A stretch of DNA of 64,000 bases from Dankookia rubra (GTDB lineage: Bacteria > Pseudomonadota > Alphaproteobacteria > Acetobacterales > Acetobacteraceae), in NCBI RefSeq assembly GCF_004355005.1, contig NZ_SMSJ01000017.1, forward strand, positions 48,865 to 112,864. The letters are read 5' to 3'. Position 1 is the stretch's first letter; every line of letters begins with the position of its first letter. The notes beneath the pieces are model-generated. The model saw only the letters and a program-made list of their open reading frames with translations, searched no databases and had not been told where the DNA came from. Shown in pieces: positions 25,795-33,989 of this stretch. Position numbers and translations under genes: made by a program.

Positions 25795-26966
25795 CCCGGC
25801 ACCCGCCGCGGCAGGCTGCCGGCCACCAGGAGGCCGAGCAGGTTGCCCGCCGCGGCGATCATGATCACCGCGGCATAGCCGCCGGTCAGGTCGAAGACCC
25901 GCCCTGCCACCACCGGCAGGGTGATGGCGGCGACGCACCAAGCGGCATAGAGGCGGCCCGCCAGCCGGCCGTAATGCTCCGCCCCCCAGTAGATGCCGAT
26001 CGCCGCGGCGACGCTGCCGCTGACCAACCCGTAGCCGGTGCCGATCATCGCCAGCGTCGCCACCGCCAGCAGCGGCCCGGGGAACAGCACCAGCAACGCA
26101 TCGGCCGAGAGCGCCAGCCCATGCGCGCCCACCATCACCAACGGCGCCGCCACGCGGTCCGCCAGCCAGCCGCCGCCGACCCGGGCCGCGGCAATGCAGC
26201 CGGTGATGGCCGTGGTGGCGGACAGCGCCAGCGCCTTCGTGCCGCCATAGGCCTCCACCATGCCGGCCGCCTGGCCCAGCACCGTCAGCCCTGCCGCCGC
26301 GGCGAGGAAGAAGACCAGCCAGATCCGCAGGAAGAGCGACAGCTGCCGCGCCACCGGCGGCCCGGCCACCGCACCGGCCGGCGCCGCCATCCGCATGCCG
26401 GAGGCGGCGGCGAGCAGCGCCGCGGCGAGCCCGGCCGCCGCCAGGGTCACGGCCAGCCCGCCGAGCGTCGCGCGCAGCCCGTGCGCCGAGAGCGCCCAGC
26501 CGAAGATCGGCGCGCCGATCATCGCGCCGAGCGGGTAGAGGCTGACGATGAAGCCGTTCGCCAGCCCGCGCCGCCCGGTGAGCATCAGGTTCATGCCCTG
26601 CAGCAGCACGACATAGGCGATGCCGCCGCCGAAGCCGAAGAGCGCGCCGTAGCCGAGCGCGAGCTGGACGATGCCCTCGGCCGTTGCCGCCAGCACGATG
26701 CCGAGCGCCGCCAGCGTGGCCGAGCCGGCCAGCAGCCATGGCGCGGAAGCCAGGCGGTACAGCAGGGGGCCGCAATTCATGCCCAGCGTGAAGCCGAGGA
26801 TGGCCAGGCCGAAGACGAAGGACAGCGCCGCCCGGCTCAGGCCGAGCCCGTCCTCCAGCGGGCGGATGAAGACGCTGAAGGCATAGACCGTGCCGAGCGG
26901 CAGGTTCAGCGCGACCACCGCGGCGAGTGCCAGGGGCACCCGCCGCCTCGCCAGGGGGTCAGTCAA
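25791..26966 (-). CDS. MFS transporter (oxalate/monocarboxylate-type)
   Basis: Polytopic carrier of about 391 residues and twelve membrane helices. The first is VPLALAAVVALNLPLGTVYA; the A-loop region GLSRAALSFVFG and GFGGGIAYVVLLQG resemble OFA/monocarboxylate MFS members, and GGGWLADRV marks the second-half loop motif. The start is uncertain. A TTG at 26966 overlaps the hydratase stop by eight bases, a GTG at 26939 begins just before helix 1, and an ATG at 27023 would overlap the hydratase by 65 bases without a ribosome binding site. It is cotranscribed with the hydratase, suggesting uptake of that enzyme's substrate or a related acid. Confidence 0.82.
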   Translation of the reverse strand: MTDPLARRRVPLALAAVVALNLPLGTVYAFSVFIRPLEDGLGLSRAALSFVFGLAILGFTLGMNCGPLLYRLASAPWLLAGSATLAALGIVLAATAEGIVQLALGYGALFGFGGGIAYVVLLQGMNLMLTGRRGLANGFIVSLYPLGAMIGAPIFGWALSAHGLRATLGGLAVTLAAAGLAAALLAAASGMRMAAPAGAVAGPPVARQLSLFLRIWLVFFLAAAAGLTVLGQAAGMVEAYGGTKALALSATTAITGCIAAARVGGGWLADRVAAPLVMVGAHGLALSADALLVLFPGPLLAVATLAMIGTGYGLVSGSVAAAIGIYWGAEHYGRLAGRLYAAWCVAAITLPVVAGRVFDLTGGYAAVIMIAAAGNLLGLLVAGSLPRRVPG

Positions 26967-27711
26967 GCTCGACGACCGCCTCGCCGAAGCCGGCGAAGCC
27001 GCCGGTGACGCGCTGATGGCCATCGACGTAGAGCAGCCCGGTGCAGCTGCCGGTGGTGACGACCTGCCCGGCCTCCAGCGCCAGCCCGACGCTCGGCAGG
27101 TAATTGGCCAGCCAGAGCAGCGGGGTGAAGGGATCGCCGGAGGGGTTGCCGCCCACCTTCTCCACCTGCACCGTGCCGCCGCATGTCTGCTTCACCGTGA
27201 GATTCTTCAGATCCATCCCGCGCCAGCCCGGCACCGCGGCGCCCAGCACCAGCCCGGCATGGGCGATGCTGTCGGCCATCGCCTCGTTCATGGTGACCTT
27301 TGAGGTATCGAGATAGCGGCTGCTGACCATCTCGATCGCCGGGAAGGCGGATTCGATCCCGTCCTGGATCTCGGCCAGGGTGTAGGGCGCATCGCGCTTC
27401 GGGAAGCCGCGGCCGAGCCGGAAGGCGATCTCGGTCTCGATGCCGATCTGCCCGCCCGCCGGCACCGGCCAGCGCAGCGGCCCCGGGCGGATGAAGCCGG
27501 CATCGAGCATCGCGGCCGAGGTCGGCTTGCCCGGGGGTGCCGCGCATTTCCAGCCGCCGATCCGGGCGCCGAGGCGCTTCAGCACCTCGGCCTGCACGGC
27601 GAAGGCCCCGGCCTCGGTCTGCGGCGCGGCGGCGCCGAGCCCGGCGACCTTCGGGCCGCCCTGGCGCACCGCCATCAGGATATCGGCGGCCTGCTGCGTG
27701 GAATCGGACAT
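26959..27711 (-). CDS. 2-keto-4-pentenoate hydratase family protein (MhpD-like)
   Basis: Fumarylacetoacetate-hydrolase-fold enzyme of 250 residues. The metal ligands are expected in GQIGIETEIAFRLGRG; GARIGGWKCAAP, PAIEMVSSRYLDTS, NEAMADSIAHAGLVLG and VTTGSCTGLLYVDG are hydratase or decarboxylase blocks. The family hydrates 2-hydroxypenta-2,4-dienoate in meta-cleavage pathways, but many members work on other acids. It is divergent from the molybdenum hydroxylase at 27831 and leads into the MFS gene. This suggests a small catabolic unit for an aromatic or heterocyclic compound (inference). Confidence 0.87.
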   Translation of the reverse strand: MSDSTQQAADILMAVRQGGPKVAGLGAAAPQTEAGAFAVQAEVLKRLGARIGGWKCAAPPGKPTSAAMLDAGFIRPGPLRWPVPAGGQIGIETEIAFRLGRGFPKRDAPYTLAEIQDGIESAFPAIEMVSSRYLDTSKVTMNEAMADSIAHAGLVLGAAVPGWRGMDLKNLTVKQTCGGTVQVEKVGGNPSGDPFTPLLWLANYLPSVGLALEAGQVVTTGSCTGLLYVDGHQRVTGGFAGFGEAVVELD

Positions 27712-27830
27712 CGGCTGGTTCCTCCCCGGAGGTGCAGCATGGCCGCGGACGGCGCCGGGATGAAGCCCCCCGGCTTGCCGCCGCCCGCCGCCGCCCGATA
27801 GGCTGGCCCGAACGGAGCGAGGGTGGGATC

Positions 27831-30161
27831 GTGGCAGACGGGATGGATGGCGGCTTCGGCCGCTTCGGCAGCGGCCAGGCGGTGCGGCGGATCGAGGACG
27901 CGCCGCTGCTGCGCGGCGAAGGGTCCTTCTCCGACGACCTCTCCCATCCCGGCCAGACGCACATGATCTTCCTGCGCTCGCCCTACGCGCATGCGCGGAT
28001 CGTCTCGATCGACACCGGCGCAGCCAAGGCGATGCCGGGCGTGCTGGCGGTGCTGACCGGCGCCGACCTCGAGGCCGCGGGCCTCGGCCGGCTCGGCATC
28101 GAGCTGCCCTTCAAGCGGCCGGACGGCTCGCCGCTCGCCGCGCCGCCGCGCCCGGTGCTGGCGGTGGGCGAGGCGAATTTCGCCGGCGAGGCGGTGGTCG
28201 CCGTGGTCGGCGAGACCCTGGAGGCGGCGCGCGACGGCGCCGAGGCGGTGGTCGTCGACTACGAGGAACTGCCGGCGGTCACCTCGGCCGCCGCCGCCGC
28301 GGCACCCGGCGCGCCGCAGGTCTGGCCCGCCGCGACGGGCAACGTCGTCGCGCAGACGCAGTACGGCGACCGCGCCGTGGCCGATGCCGCCTTCGCCGCC
28401 GCCGCGCATGTCGTCACGCTCGACATCGTCAACCAGCGCCTGGCGCCGGTCTCGATGGAGCCGCGCGTCATGGTCGCCTCCTACGATGCCGCGACCGACC
28501 GCATCGCGGTGACGATGTCGACGCAGACGCCCTCCTCCACGCGCGACCAGATCTGCACCGAGGTGCTGAACCTGCCGGCCGAGAAGATGCGCGTCCTGGT
28601 CGGCGATGTCGGCGGCGGCTTCGGGATGAAGACCGGCGCCTATCCGGAGGACGCGGTCGTCGCCTATGCGTCCAGGCAGCTCGGCCGCCCGGTGAAATGG
28701 GCGGCGACGCGGATGGAGGATTTCCTTTCGGCGACGCATGGCCGCGACACCGACAGCCAGGTCGCCATGGCGCTCGACACGAACGGCAAGGTGACGGGCC
28801 TGCGGGTCAGGACGCTGGCCAACATGGGCGCCTATACCCGCCCGGCCGGCGTCGCCATCCAGCTGCTGATCGGGCCCTGGGTGTCCACCAGCATCTACGA
28901 CATCCGCACCATCGACTTCGAGTTCACCGCGATCCTCAGCCATACCGCGCCGACCAGCCCCTATCGCGGCGCCGGGCGGCCGGAGGCGATCCACATCATC
29001 GAGCGGCTGATGGACACCGCCGCGCGGAAGATGGGGATCGACCAGGCGGAGCTGCGCCGGCGCAACATGATCGACCCGGCGCTGATGCCCTATACCAATG
29101 CCATGGGGCAGACCTACGACAGCGGGAAGTTCGCCCAGGTGCTGGACCAGGGGCTGAAGCTGGCGGACTGGGGCGGCTTCGCCGCGCGCGAGGCGGCCTC
29201 GAAGGCGGCGGGCAAGCTGCGCGGGCGCGGCATCGCCAGCTTCCTCGAATGGACCGGCGCCAATGTCTTCGAGGAGCGCGTCACCGTCGCGGTGAAGGGG
29301 TCGGGCGAGATCGAGATCTACGCCACCACCCAGCAGATGGGCCAGGGCATCGCCACCAGCTACGCCCAGCTCGCGGTCGACGTCTTCGGCGTGCCGCTCG
29401 AGAAGATCCGCATCGTGCTCGGCGACACCGACCGCGGCACGGGCTTCGGCAGCGCCGGCTCGCGCTCGCTCTTCACCGCGGGCTCGGCGGTGAAGGTCGC
29501 CTCGGACAAGACGGTGGCGACCGCGAAGGACCTGGCGGCGGAGGCGCTGGAGGCCGCGGCCATCGACCTCGAATACGTCGCCGGCGCCTTCCGCGTCGCC
29601 GGCACCGACCGGCAGATCGGGCTTTTCGACCTCGCGGCGAAGCAGCCGGAGCAGCGCATCTACATCGACAGCACCAGCAGCGTCGGCGGCCCGACCTGGC
29701 CGAACGGCACGCATGTCTGCGAGGTGGAGATCGACCCCGACACCGGCGAGATCGAGATCGCTTCCTATGCCTCGGTGAACGATGCCGGCCGCGTGGTGAA
29801 CCCGCTGATCGTCGAGGGCCAGCTCGCCGGCGGCGCGGCGCAGGGCCTGGGACAGGCGATGTACGAGGCGGTGGTCTACGACCCCGAGTCCGGCCAGCCG
29901 CTGAGCGCCAGCTTCATGGACTACGCGCTGCCGCGGGCCGACATGATCGGCGGCTACGTCACGGAGCTCGACCAGTCGATCCCCTGCGTGACCAACCCGC
30001 TCGGGGTGAAGGGGGTGGGCGAGCTCGGCACCATCGGCGCGACGCCGGCGCTGGTGAATGCGGTGGCCGATGCATTGGCGCGCAACGGGCGGGCGAAGGC
30101 GGCCGATACGCTGCAGATGCCGCTGACCCCGCCGCGGGTCTGGGCGCTGCTGCAGGGGTAG
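27831..30161 (+). CDS. Molybdopterin-binding large subunit of a CoxL/XDH-family hydroxylase
   Basis: Catalytic subunit of 776 residues binding molybdopterin cytosine dinucleotide. The N-terminal a/b-hammerhead domain (RIEDAPLLRGEGSFSDDL, TIHMIFLRSPYAHARI-like stretch) is followed by the Mo domain with VGDVGGGFGMKTGAYPED, the form-II-type loop TSPYRGAGRPEA instead of the CO dehydrogenase AYxCSFR, TTQQMGQGIATSYAQL, and the active-site glutamate region GVKGVGELGTIG. The GTG at 27831 follows GAGGGTGGG; an ATG at 27843 is possible. The usual FAD and 2Fe-2S subunit genes are absent on both sides, so its electron-transfer partners must lie elsewhere. Confidence 0.92.
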   Translation: MADGMDGGFGRFGSGQAVRRIEDAPLLRGEGSFSDDLSHPGQTHMIFLRSPYAHARIVSIDTGAAKAMPGVLAVLTGADLEAAGLGRLGIELPFKRPDGSPLAAPPRPVLAVGEANFAGEAVVAVVGETLEAARDGAEAVVVDYEELPAVTSAAAAAAPGAPQVWPAATGNVVAQTQYGDRAVADAAFAAAAHVVTLDIVNQRLAPVSMEPRVMVASYDAATDRIAVTMSTQTPSSTRDQICTEVLNLPAEKMRVLVGDVGGGFGMKTGAYPEDAVVAYASRQLGRPVKWAATRMEDFLSATHGRDTDSQVAMALDTNGKVTGLRVRTLANMGAYTRPAGVAIQLLIGPWVSTSIYDIRTIDFEFTAILSHTAPTSPYRGAGRPEAIHIIERLMDTAARKMGIDQAELRRRNMIDPALMPYTNAMGQTYDSGKFAQVLDQGLKLADWGGFAAREAASKAAGKLRGRGIASFLEWTGANVFEERVTVAVKGSGEIEIYATTQQMGQGIATSYAQLAVDVFGVPLEKIRIVLGDTDRGTGFGSAGSRSLFTAGSAVKVASDKTVATAKDLAAEALEAAAIDLEYVAGAFRVAGTDRQIGLFDLAAKQPEQRIYIDSTSSVGGPTWPNGTHVCEVEIDPDTGEIEIASYASVNDAGRVVNPLIVEGQLAGGAAQGLGQAMYEAVVYDPESGQPLSASFMDYALPRADMIGGYVTELDQSIPCVTNPLGVKGVGELGTIGATPALVNAVADALARNGRAKAADTLQMPLTPPRVWALLQG

Positions 30162-30172
30162 CGCCCACCGTT

Positions 30173-30199
30173 TCCTGCCGGACGTCCGGTTCGGCAGGA
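30173..30199. terminator. Hairpin between convergent genes
   Basis: TCCTGCCG / CGGCAGGA stem with an 11-base loop, 12 bases after the hydroxylase stop. It lies in the 87-base convergent gap before the GNAT gene end and could serve both directions; no long T-run. Confidence 0.5.
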
Positions 30200-30248
30200 G
30201 GCTGCAGCGTGCCGGTTTCAAGGCAGCTTCGCGCCTCGGCGATCCGTT

Positions 30249-30695
30249 CTAGCCCGCCTTCCGCAGCGGCCGCAGGTAGCGCTGCCCGGCCGCGGCGAAG
30301 CCGGTGGCAAGGCAGAAGGCCGCGAGCGAGGGGTCCTCCCCGGCGGCCAGCTCCAGCATCCCGCAGCCGGCATTCCGCGCCGCCTGCGCCGCTGCCTTCA
30401 CCAGCAGCCGGCCGATGCCGCGGCGGCGGTCCTCGGCGCCGACCAGCAGCGTGGTGACCTGCGCCACCGGCCGCGCCTCCTCCAGCCGGCGGTACCAGTG
30501 CAGCACGACGAGGCCGCTGGGCGGACCCCATTCCAGCGCGACCAGGGCGGTCCCCGCCCCGCCGCGGATCGCCTCCAGCCGCGCCGCCAGCTCGCGCGGC
30601 TCGATCGGCCGGCCGGCGGCGGCGAGCAGCACCGCGAGGCCCGGCGCCTCCGCCGCGGTGGCGGCACGGATCTCGAGTCCATGGCGCGAGGTCAC
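30249..30695 (-). CDS. GNAT family N-acetyltransferase
   Basis: 148 residues with the acetyl-CoA-binding motif A (VTTLLVGAEDRRRGIGRLLV, pattern R-x-x-G-I-G) and C-terminal CGMLELAAGEDPSLAAFCLA, GFAAAGQRYLRPL. The substrate is unknown. The GTG start at 30695 overlaps the stop of the upstream membrane protein (GTGA), making it the last gene of the pgsA-moaDE operon. Confidence 0.88.
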   Translation of the reverse strand: MTSRHGLEIRAATAAEAPGLAVLLAAAGRPIEPRELAARLEAIRGGAGTALVALEWGPPSGLVVLHWYRRLEEARPVAQVTTLLVGAEDRRRGIGRLLVKAAAQAARNAGCGMLELAAGEDPSLAAFCLATGFAAAGQRYLRPLRKAG

Positions 30696-32023
30696 GCCGC
30701 GGCGCCCCTCATGGCGTCGTCCCGCCGGGCCAGCGGGCCGGCCAGGAGCGCCGCCAGCGGTAGCAGCCAGGCGATCCGCGCCTGGTAGCGGTCATGCGGT
30801 CCCGACAGCGCGCCGGTCGCCATCGCATTGGCGCCGAGGCCGACCAGGACGCAGAGCACCAGCCCGAGCTGCCGGCCCCGTGCCCGCCACCCGGCCAGCA
30901 GCACCCCCGCCGCGCCCAGCAGCAGCGCCGCCGGATGCAGCACGAGGAAGGGCGCGGCCGTCGCGGCCAACCCGCCCCGCGCCTGCGGCGAGGCGGCGAA
31001 GCGTGCCTGCTCGGCCGCGGGGAAGCCGAGCGTCAGCTGCCGCGCGACCGAGGCCCGCAGGTTCTCCGGCCCCAGCGTATCGCCCACCCGCGCCATGCCG
31101 AGCTGCCGCCAGGCATTGCCCGCCGCGGCGCGGAGCACGCCGAGCGGCTCCCGCCGCAGCGTCTCGCCCAGGATCGCCGCGGCCTCCGGCGCCAGCGAGA
31201 TGGGACCGCCGGGTGACGCGCCGTCGGTCCGCGCCGCCCAGACCGGGCCGTCTCCGGACCAGAGGAAGTCGTCGCTGTCGCGCGGCAGCCGCCCGGCCCA
31301 GCGGCAGAGCTGCCAGCCGGCCTCGGGGCAGCGCGCCTCGATGGTCCGCGCCGCCGGACCGTCGGCCGTCAACCGCGCCAGGGCGAAGACCGCGCCATGG
31401 GGCGACAAGGCCCAGCGCCCATGTGCCCAGGCATTCGTTGCCAGCAGCAACGCCATGGCACCGGCCAGCGGCAGGGCGCAAGCGAGCGCCGGCCACCGGG
31501 CCCGCCGCGCCGCCAGCACCAGCAGGACCAGCGCGGCGGCGATCGGCAGGTGGGACAGGTGGGCGGCGGCCGCCAGCATGGCCAGCAGCAAGACCCCGCC
31601 GCGCTCCGCCCGGCCCAGCCCGTCCCAGGCAAAGCCCAGCAGGTAGGTCGCCAGCACCAGGGCGGGCGCCAGCCAGTCCGGCAGCAGCAACGCGGCGAAC
31701 CAGGGCGCCGCGGTCGCCGCCGCCAGCCCGGCGCAGAGCAGGAGGTGCCGCCCGGCGGTCGCGCCGCCCAGGCTGCGCTGCACCAGCCAGAGCAGCCAGG
31801 ACAGCACCAGCCCCTGCGCCACCAGCGGCAGCCAGAGCGTGACGCGCCAGTGGAAGGCATGCAGCAGCGGCCCGTAGACCAGCGGCTTGTCCCAGACCGG
31901 CCAGCCCTGGACGGTCTGGGCGAGGAAGGCGCCGGTATCGCTGAAGACCAGGGGGTAGTGGTTCAGCGCGGCCGGCCAGACCAGCAGGGCGGCACCCGCC
32001 GGGATGCCGGCCAGGATCCTCAC
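30692..32023 (-). CDS. Polytopic membrane protein, glycosyltransferase-C-like or unknown
   Basis: 443 residues with roughly ten hydrophobic helices, alanine/leucine-rich. The first loop has YPLVFSDTGAFLAQTVQGWP, resembling the Asp-containing first periplasmic loop of GT-C-type membrane glycosyltransferases, and there is a large hydrophilic loop at about 230-330 (CPEAGWQLCRWAGRLPRD, DDFLWSGDGPVW). I do not recognise a specific family. The GTG start at 32023 overlaps the VOC stop (GTGA) and the gene's end overlaps the GNAT start in the same way, so it is tightly embedded in the operon. Confidence 0.7.
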   Translation of the reverse strand: MRILAGIPAGAALLVWPAALNHYPLVFSDTGAFLAQTVQGWPVWDKPLVYGPLLHAFHWRVTLWLPLVAQGLVLSWLLWLVQRSLGGATAGRHLLLCAGLAAATAAPWFAALLLPDWLAPALVLATYLLGFAWDGLGRAERGGVLLLAMLAAAAHLSHLPIAAALVLLVLAARRARWPALACALPLAGAMALLLATNAWAHGRWALSPHGAVFALARLTADGPAARTIEARCPEAGWQLCRWAGRLPRDSDDFLWSGDGPVWAARTDGASPGGPISLAPEAAAILGETLRREPLGVLRAAAGNAWRQLGMARVGDTLGPENLRASVARQLTLGFPAAEQARFAASPQARGGLAATAAPFLVLHPAALLLGAAGVLLAGWRARGRQLGLVLCVLVGLGANAMATGALSGPHDRYQARIAWLLPLAALLAGPLARRDDAMRGAAA

Positions 32024-32403
32024 GCCGCGGCGAAAAGCTCGATGACGTTGCCCTCGGGGTCGGCCACCCGCAGCAGCCGCGGCGGCGCGCCGGAGGGCCC
32101 CGGCGCGTCCAGCACCGCCACGCGGGCCATCAGCATGCGGCGGTGCCAGCGCTCCAGCTCGGCATCGGCGACCGGGAAGGCGAGCAGCGTGCCGGCCTCC
32201 CCGCCGCGGGCCGAGGCGAACAGCGCGTCGCCGCGCGGCCGCAGCACCAGTTCCACCGCGCCGAGCGCGAAGCGCAGGGCGTTGCCCTGCTCGGCCGGCG
32301 CCAAGCCGAGGATGCGGCCGAAGAATTCGCGCTGGCGGTGCGGGTCGCGGCAGGCCAGTTCCACCCGCGCGAGCGGCCCGGGGCCGGAGGCGCCGGGAGT
32401 CAC
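32020..32403 (-). CDS. VOC (glyoxalase/bleomycin-resistance) family protein
   Basis: 127 residues with the paired beta-alpha-beta-beta-beta fold. ARVELACRDPHRQREFFGRI and LRVADPEGNVIELFAAA are the standard first and last strands, with the terminal glutamate as a likely metal ligand. It may be a small metalloenzyme or binding protein; the substrate is unknown. The GTG at 32403 overlaps the moaE stop by four bases. Confidence 0.85.
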   Translation of the reverse strand: MTPGASGPGPLARVELACRDPHRQREFFGRILGLAPAEQGNALRFALGAVELVLRPRGDALFASARGGEAGTLLAFPVADAELERWHRRMLMARVAVLDAPGPSGAPPRLLRVADPEGNVIELFAAA

Positions 32404-32918
32404 GTCGCGCCACCCCGGCGTGCCGCTTCGGCATCGCCCCGGCGTGCCGCTTCGGCCTCGCCCCAGCGCGCCGCCGCGGCGTCGTCCTCCGCCTTGGCCT
32501 CGACCCAGCGCTCCGCGCCGCCGGCGAATTCCTCGCGTTTCCAGAAGGGCGCGCGGGTCTTCAGCCAGTCGATCAGGAAGGCGCAGCTTTCGAGCGCCGC
32601 GGCGCGGTGGGAAGAGGCAGTCAGCACCAGGACGATCGGCGCCCCCGGCTCCAGCCGGCCATGCCGGTGGATGACGGTGCAGCCGGTCAGCGGCCAGCGG
32701 GCGCAGGCCTGCTCGGCGATCGCGGTGATCGCCCGCTCGGTCATGCCGGGGTAGTGCTCCAGCACCAGGGCGGCGAGGCCGTCATCCGCGCGGCAGAGGC
32801 CGACGAAGCTGGCCAGGCCGCCGACATCGACCCGGCCCTGGGTCAGCGCCGCGCTCTCGGCGGCCAGGTCGAAGGGGACTTCCTGCACCCGCACGGTCGG
32901 GACCACGGCCCCGCTCAT
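32400..32918 (-). CDS. moaE: Molybdopterin synthase catalytic subunit MoaE with repeat tail
   Basis: Large subunit of MPT synthase, which converts cyclic pyranopterin monophosphate to molybdopterin. 172 residues. Family blocks are GGLASFVGLCR, LVLEHYPGMTERAI, TVIHRHGRLEPGAPIVLVL, SSHRAAALESCAFLIDWLK and the active-site lysine segment RAPFWKREEF. Beyond about residue 145 the protein carries an unusual charged tail (RWGEAEAARRGDAEAARRGG) made by three 24-base tandem repeats. It overlaps moaD (ATGA) and the VOC gene (GTGA). Confidence 0.95.
   Translation of the reverse strand: MSGAVVPTVRVQEVPFDLAAESAALTQGRVDVGGLASFVGLCRADDGLAALVLEHYPGMTERAITAIAEQACARWPLTGCTVIHRHGRLEPGAPIVLVLTASSHRAAALESCAFLIDWLKTRAPFWKREEFAGGAERWVEAKAEDDAAAARWGEAEAARRGDAEAARRGGAT
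32413..32484. repeat. Three tandem 24-base repeats at the 3' end of moaE
   Basis: Units at 32413-32436 and 32437-32460 differ at one base (CCCCGGCGTGCCGCTTCGGC then ATCG or CTCG). The third at 32461-32484 is more diverged. They keep the frame and encode an eight-residue charged repeat at the MoaE C-terminus. Confidence 0.85.
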
Positions 32919-33166
32919 CCGCCGGTCACCGGCGGGAAGAAGGCGACCTCGTCGCCGGGGCCGACCGGCGCTCCGGGCGCGGCGAATTCCTGGTTCACCG
33001 CGGCGCGGACCTGCCTTGCCTGGGCGAAGGCCGCGGCATGGCCGGGGCTGCGGGCCGAGAGCCAGGCGATCAGCCCGGCCACGTCCCTGACCTCCGGCGG
33101 CGGGGCGACCTCCTCCTCTGCCACGCCCACCTTCTGCCGCACCCAGGCAAAATACAGGACCCTCAT
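32915..33166 (-). CDS. moaD: Molybdopterin synthase sulfur-carrier subunit MoaD
   Basis: 83-residue ubiquitin-like protein. MRVLYFAWVRQKVGV opens the fold, and the essential C-terminal double glycine is present (FFPPVTGG), which is adenylated and thiocarboxylated to donate sulfur to MoaE. The ATG at 33166 is fixed by the typical MoaD N-terminus. It overlaps moaE by four bases and is eight bases from the upstream lipoprotein gene. Confidence 0.95.
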   Translation of the reverse strand: MRVLYFAWVRQKVGVAEEEVAPPPEVRDVAGLIAWLSARSPGHAAAFAQARQVRAAVNQEFAAPGAPVGPGDEVAFFPPVTGG

Positions 33167-33174
33167 GCCCTGGC

Positions 33175-33897
33175 TCAGCGCGTCGTCGGGACGGTCTGGA
33201 TCCGGCCGGTGGGATCGAACAGCGTCGTCGTGTTGCCGTCGATCACCGCGGTGCCGCTGCCGCCGCCCGGCGCGACGTAGCCCTGGACGCGGTCGGTGCC
33301 GCCGGTGGTCACCGCGCTGCCCTGCGGGGTCAGGATCACCCGGCCATCGGCCCGGCGCGACGGCGGCGCGCTGCGGCCGGGCAGCGGCGGGGCGACCGCC
33401 TGCGGGCCGGGGATCTCCGGCTGCGGGTCGAGGCGCGGGCCGGGGCCGGAGGCCCCGCCGCGGAGGCCGGGCGGCAGCGGCGCCGGGTTGGGCGGGTCGG
33501 TCGGCTGCCATTGCGAACGGCCGGCCGGGGCCGAGGGCCGGTCGTAGTCGCCGGGGCGATAGCTCGGGATGCCGCGCATGGCCGCGTCCGGGTTGGCGAG
33601 GGTGGAGCGCGGCGCCTCGGGCGCCGGCCAAACATTGCCGTCCTCGGCCCGCAGCGGCGCGACCTGCACCGGCGCGCCGCTCACCCGGGCGATGGTGACG
33701 CTGTCTTCCGGCATGGTCGGGCGCGAGCGGCCCCAGGGGGCGCCGATGCTGGCGCCGGCATTGGCGATGCCGTCGGTCGCGTTGGCGCCGCCGCTGTTCA
33801 GCCAGGTGGTCGACCGCTCATAGGCGCTGCAGGCCCCGAGCAGCATCCCCAGGCCCAGCACGGCCACCCGGGCCGAGGTTACGCCGATCCGTCGCAT
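33175..33897 (-). CDS. Putative lipoprotein, proline/glycine-rich, function unknown
   Basis: 240 residues. A lipoprotein signal peptide (RVAVLGLGMLLGACS, lipobox LGAC at about residue 23) precedes a long disordered Pro/Gly/Arg-rich region and a short C-terminal beta-like segment (GTAVIDGNTTTLFDPTGRIQ). The start at 33897 has AGGAG upstream. It lies between pgsA and moaD in the same operon direction. I do not recognise a family; it is probably a cell-envelope component. Confidence 0.7.
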   Translation of the reverse strand: MRRIGVTSARVAVLGLGMLLGACSAYERSTTWLNSGGANATDGIANAGASIGAPWGRSRPTMPEDSVTIARVSGAPVQVAPLRAEDGNVWPAPEAPRSTLANPDAAMRGIPSYRPGDYDRPSAPAGRSQWQPTDPPNPAPLPPGLRGGASGPGPRLDPQPEIPGPQAVAPPLPGRSAPPSRRADGRVILTPQGSAVTTGGTDRVQGYVAPGGGSGTAVIDGNTTTLFDPTGRIQTVPTTR

Positions 33898-33989
33898 GAC
33901 CAACTCCTGCTGCCCCGAACGGGGGTCCTGTCCTGAGGATGCATCGCGAAGATGCGCCGCGGCCCGGCCAGTCTCAAGACCAAGGGGCC

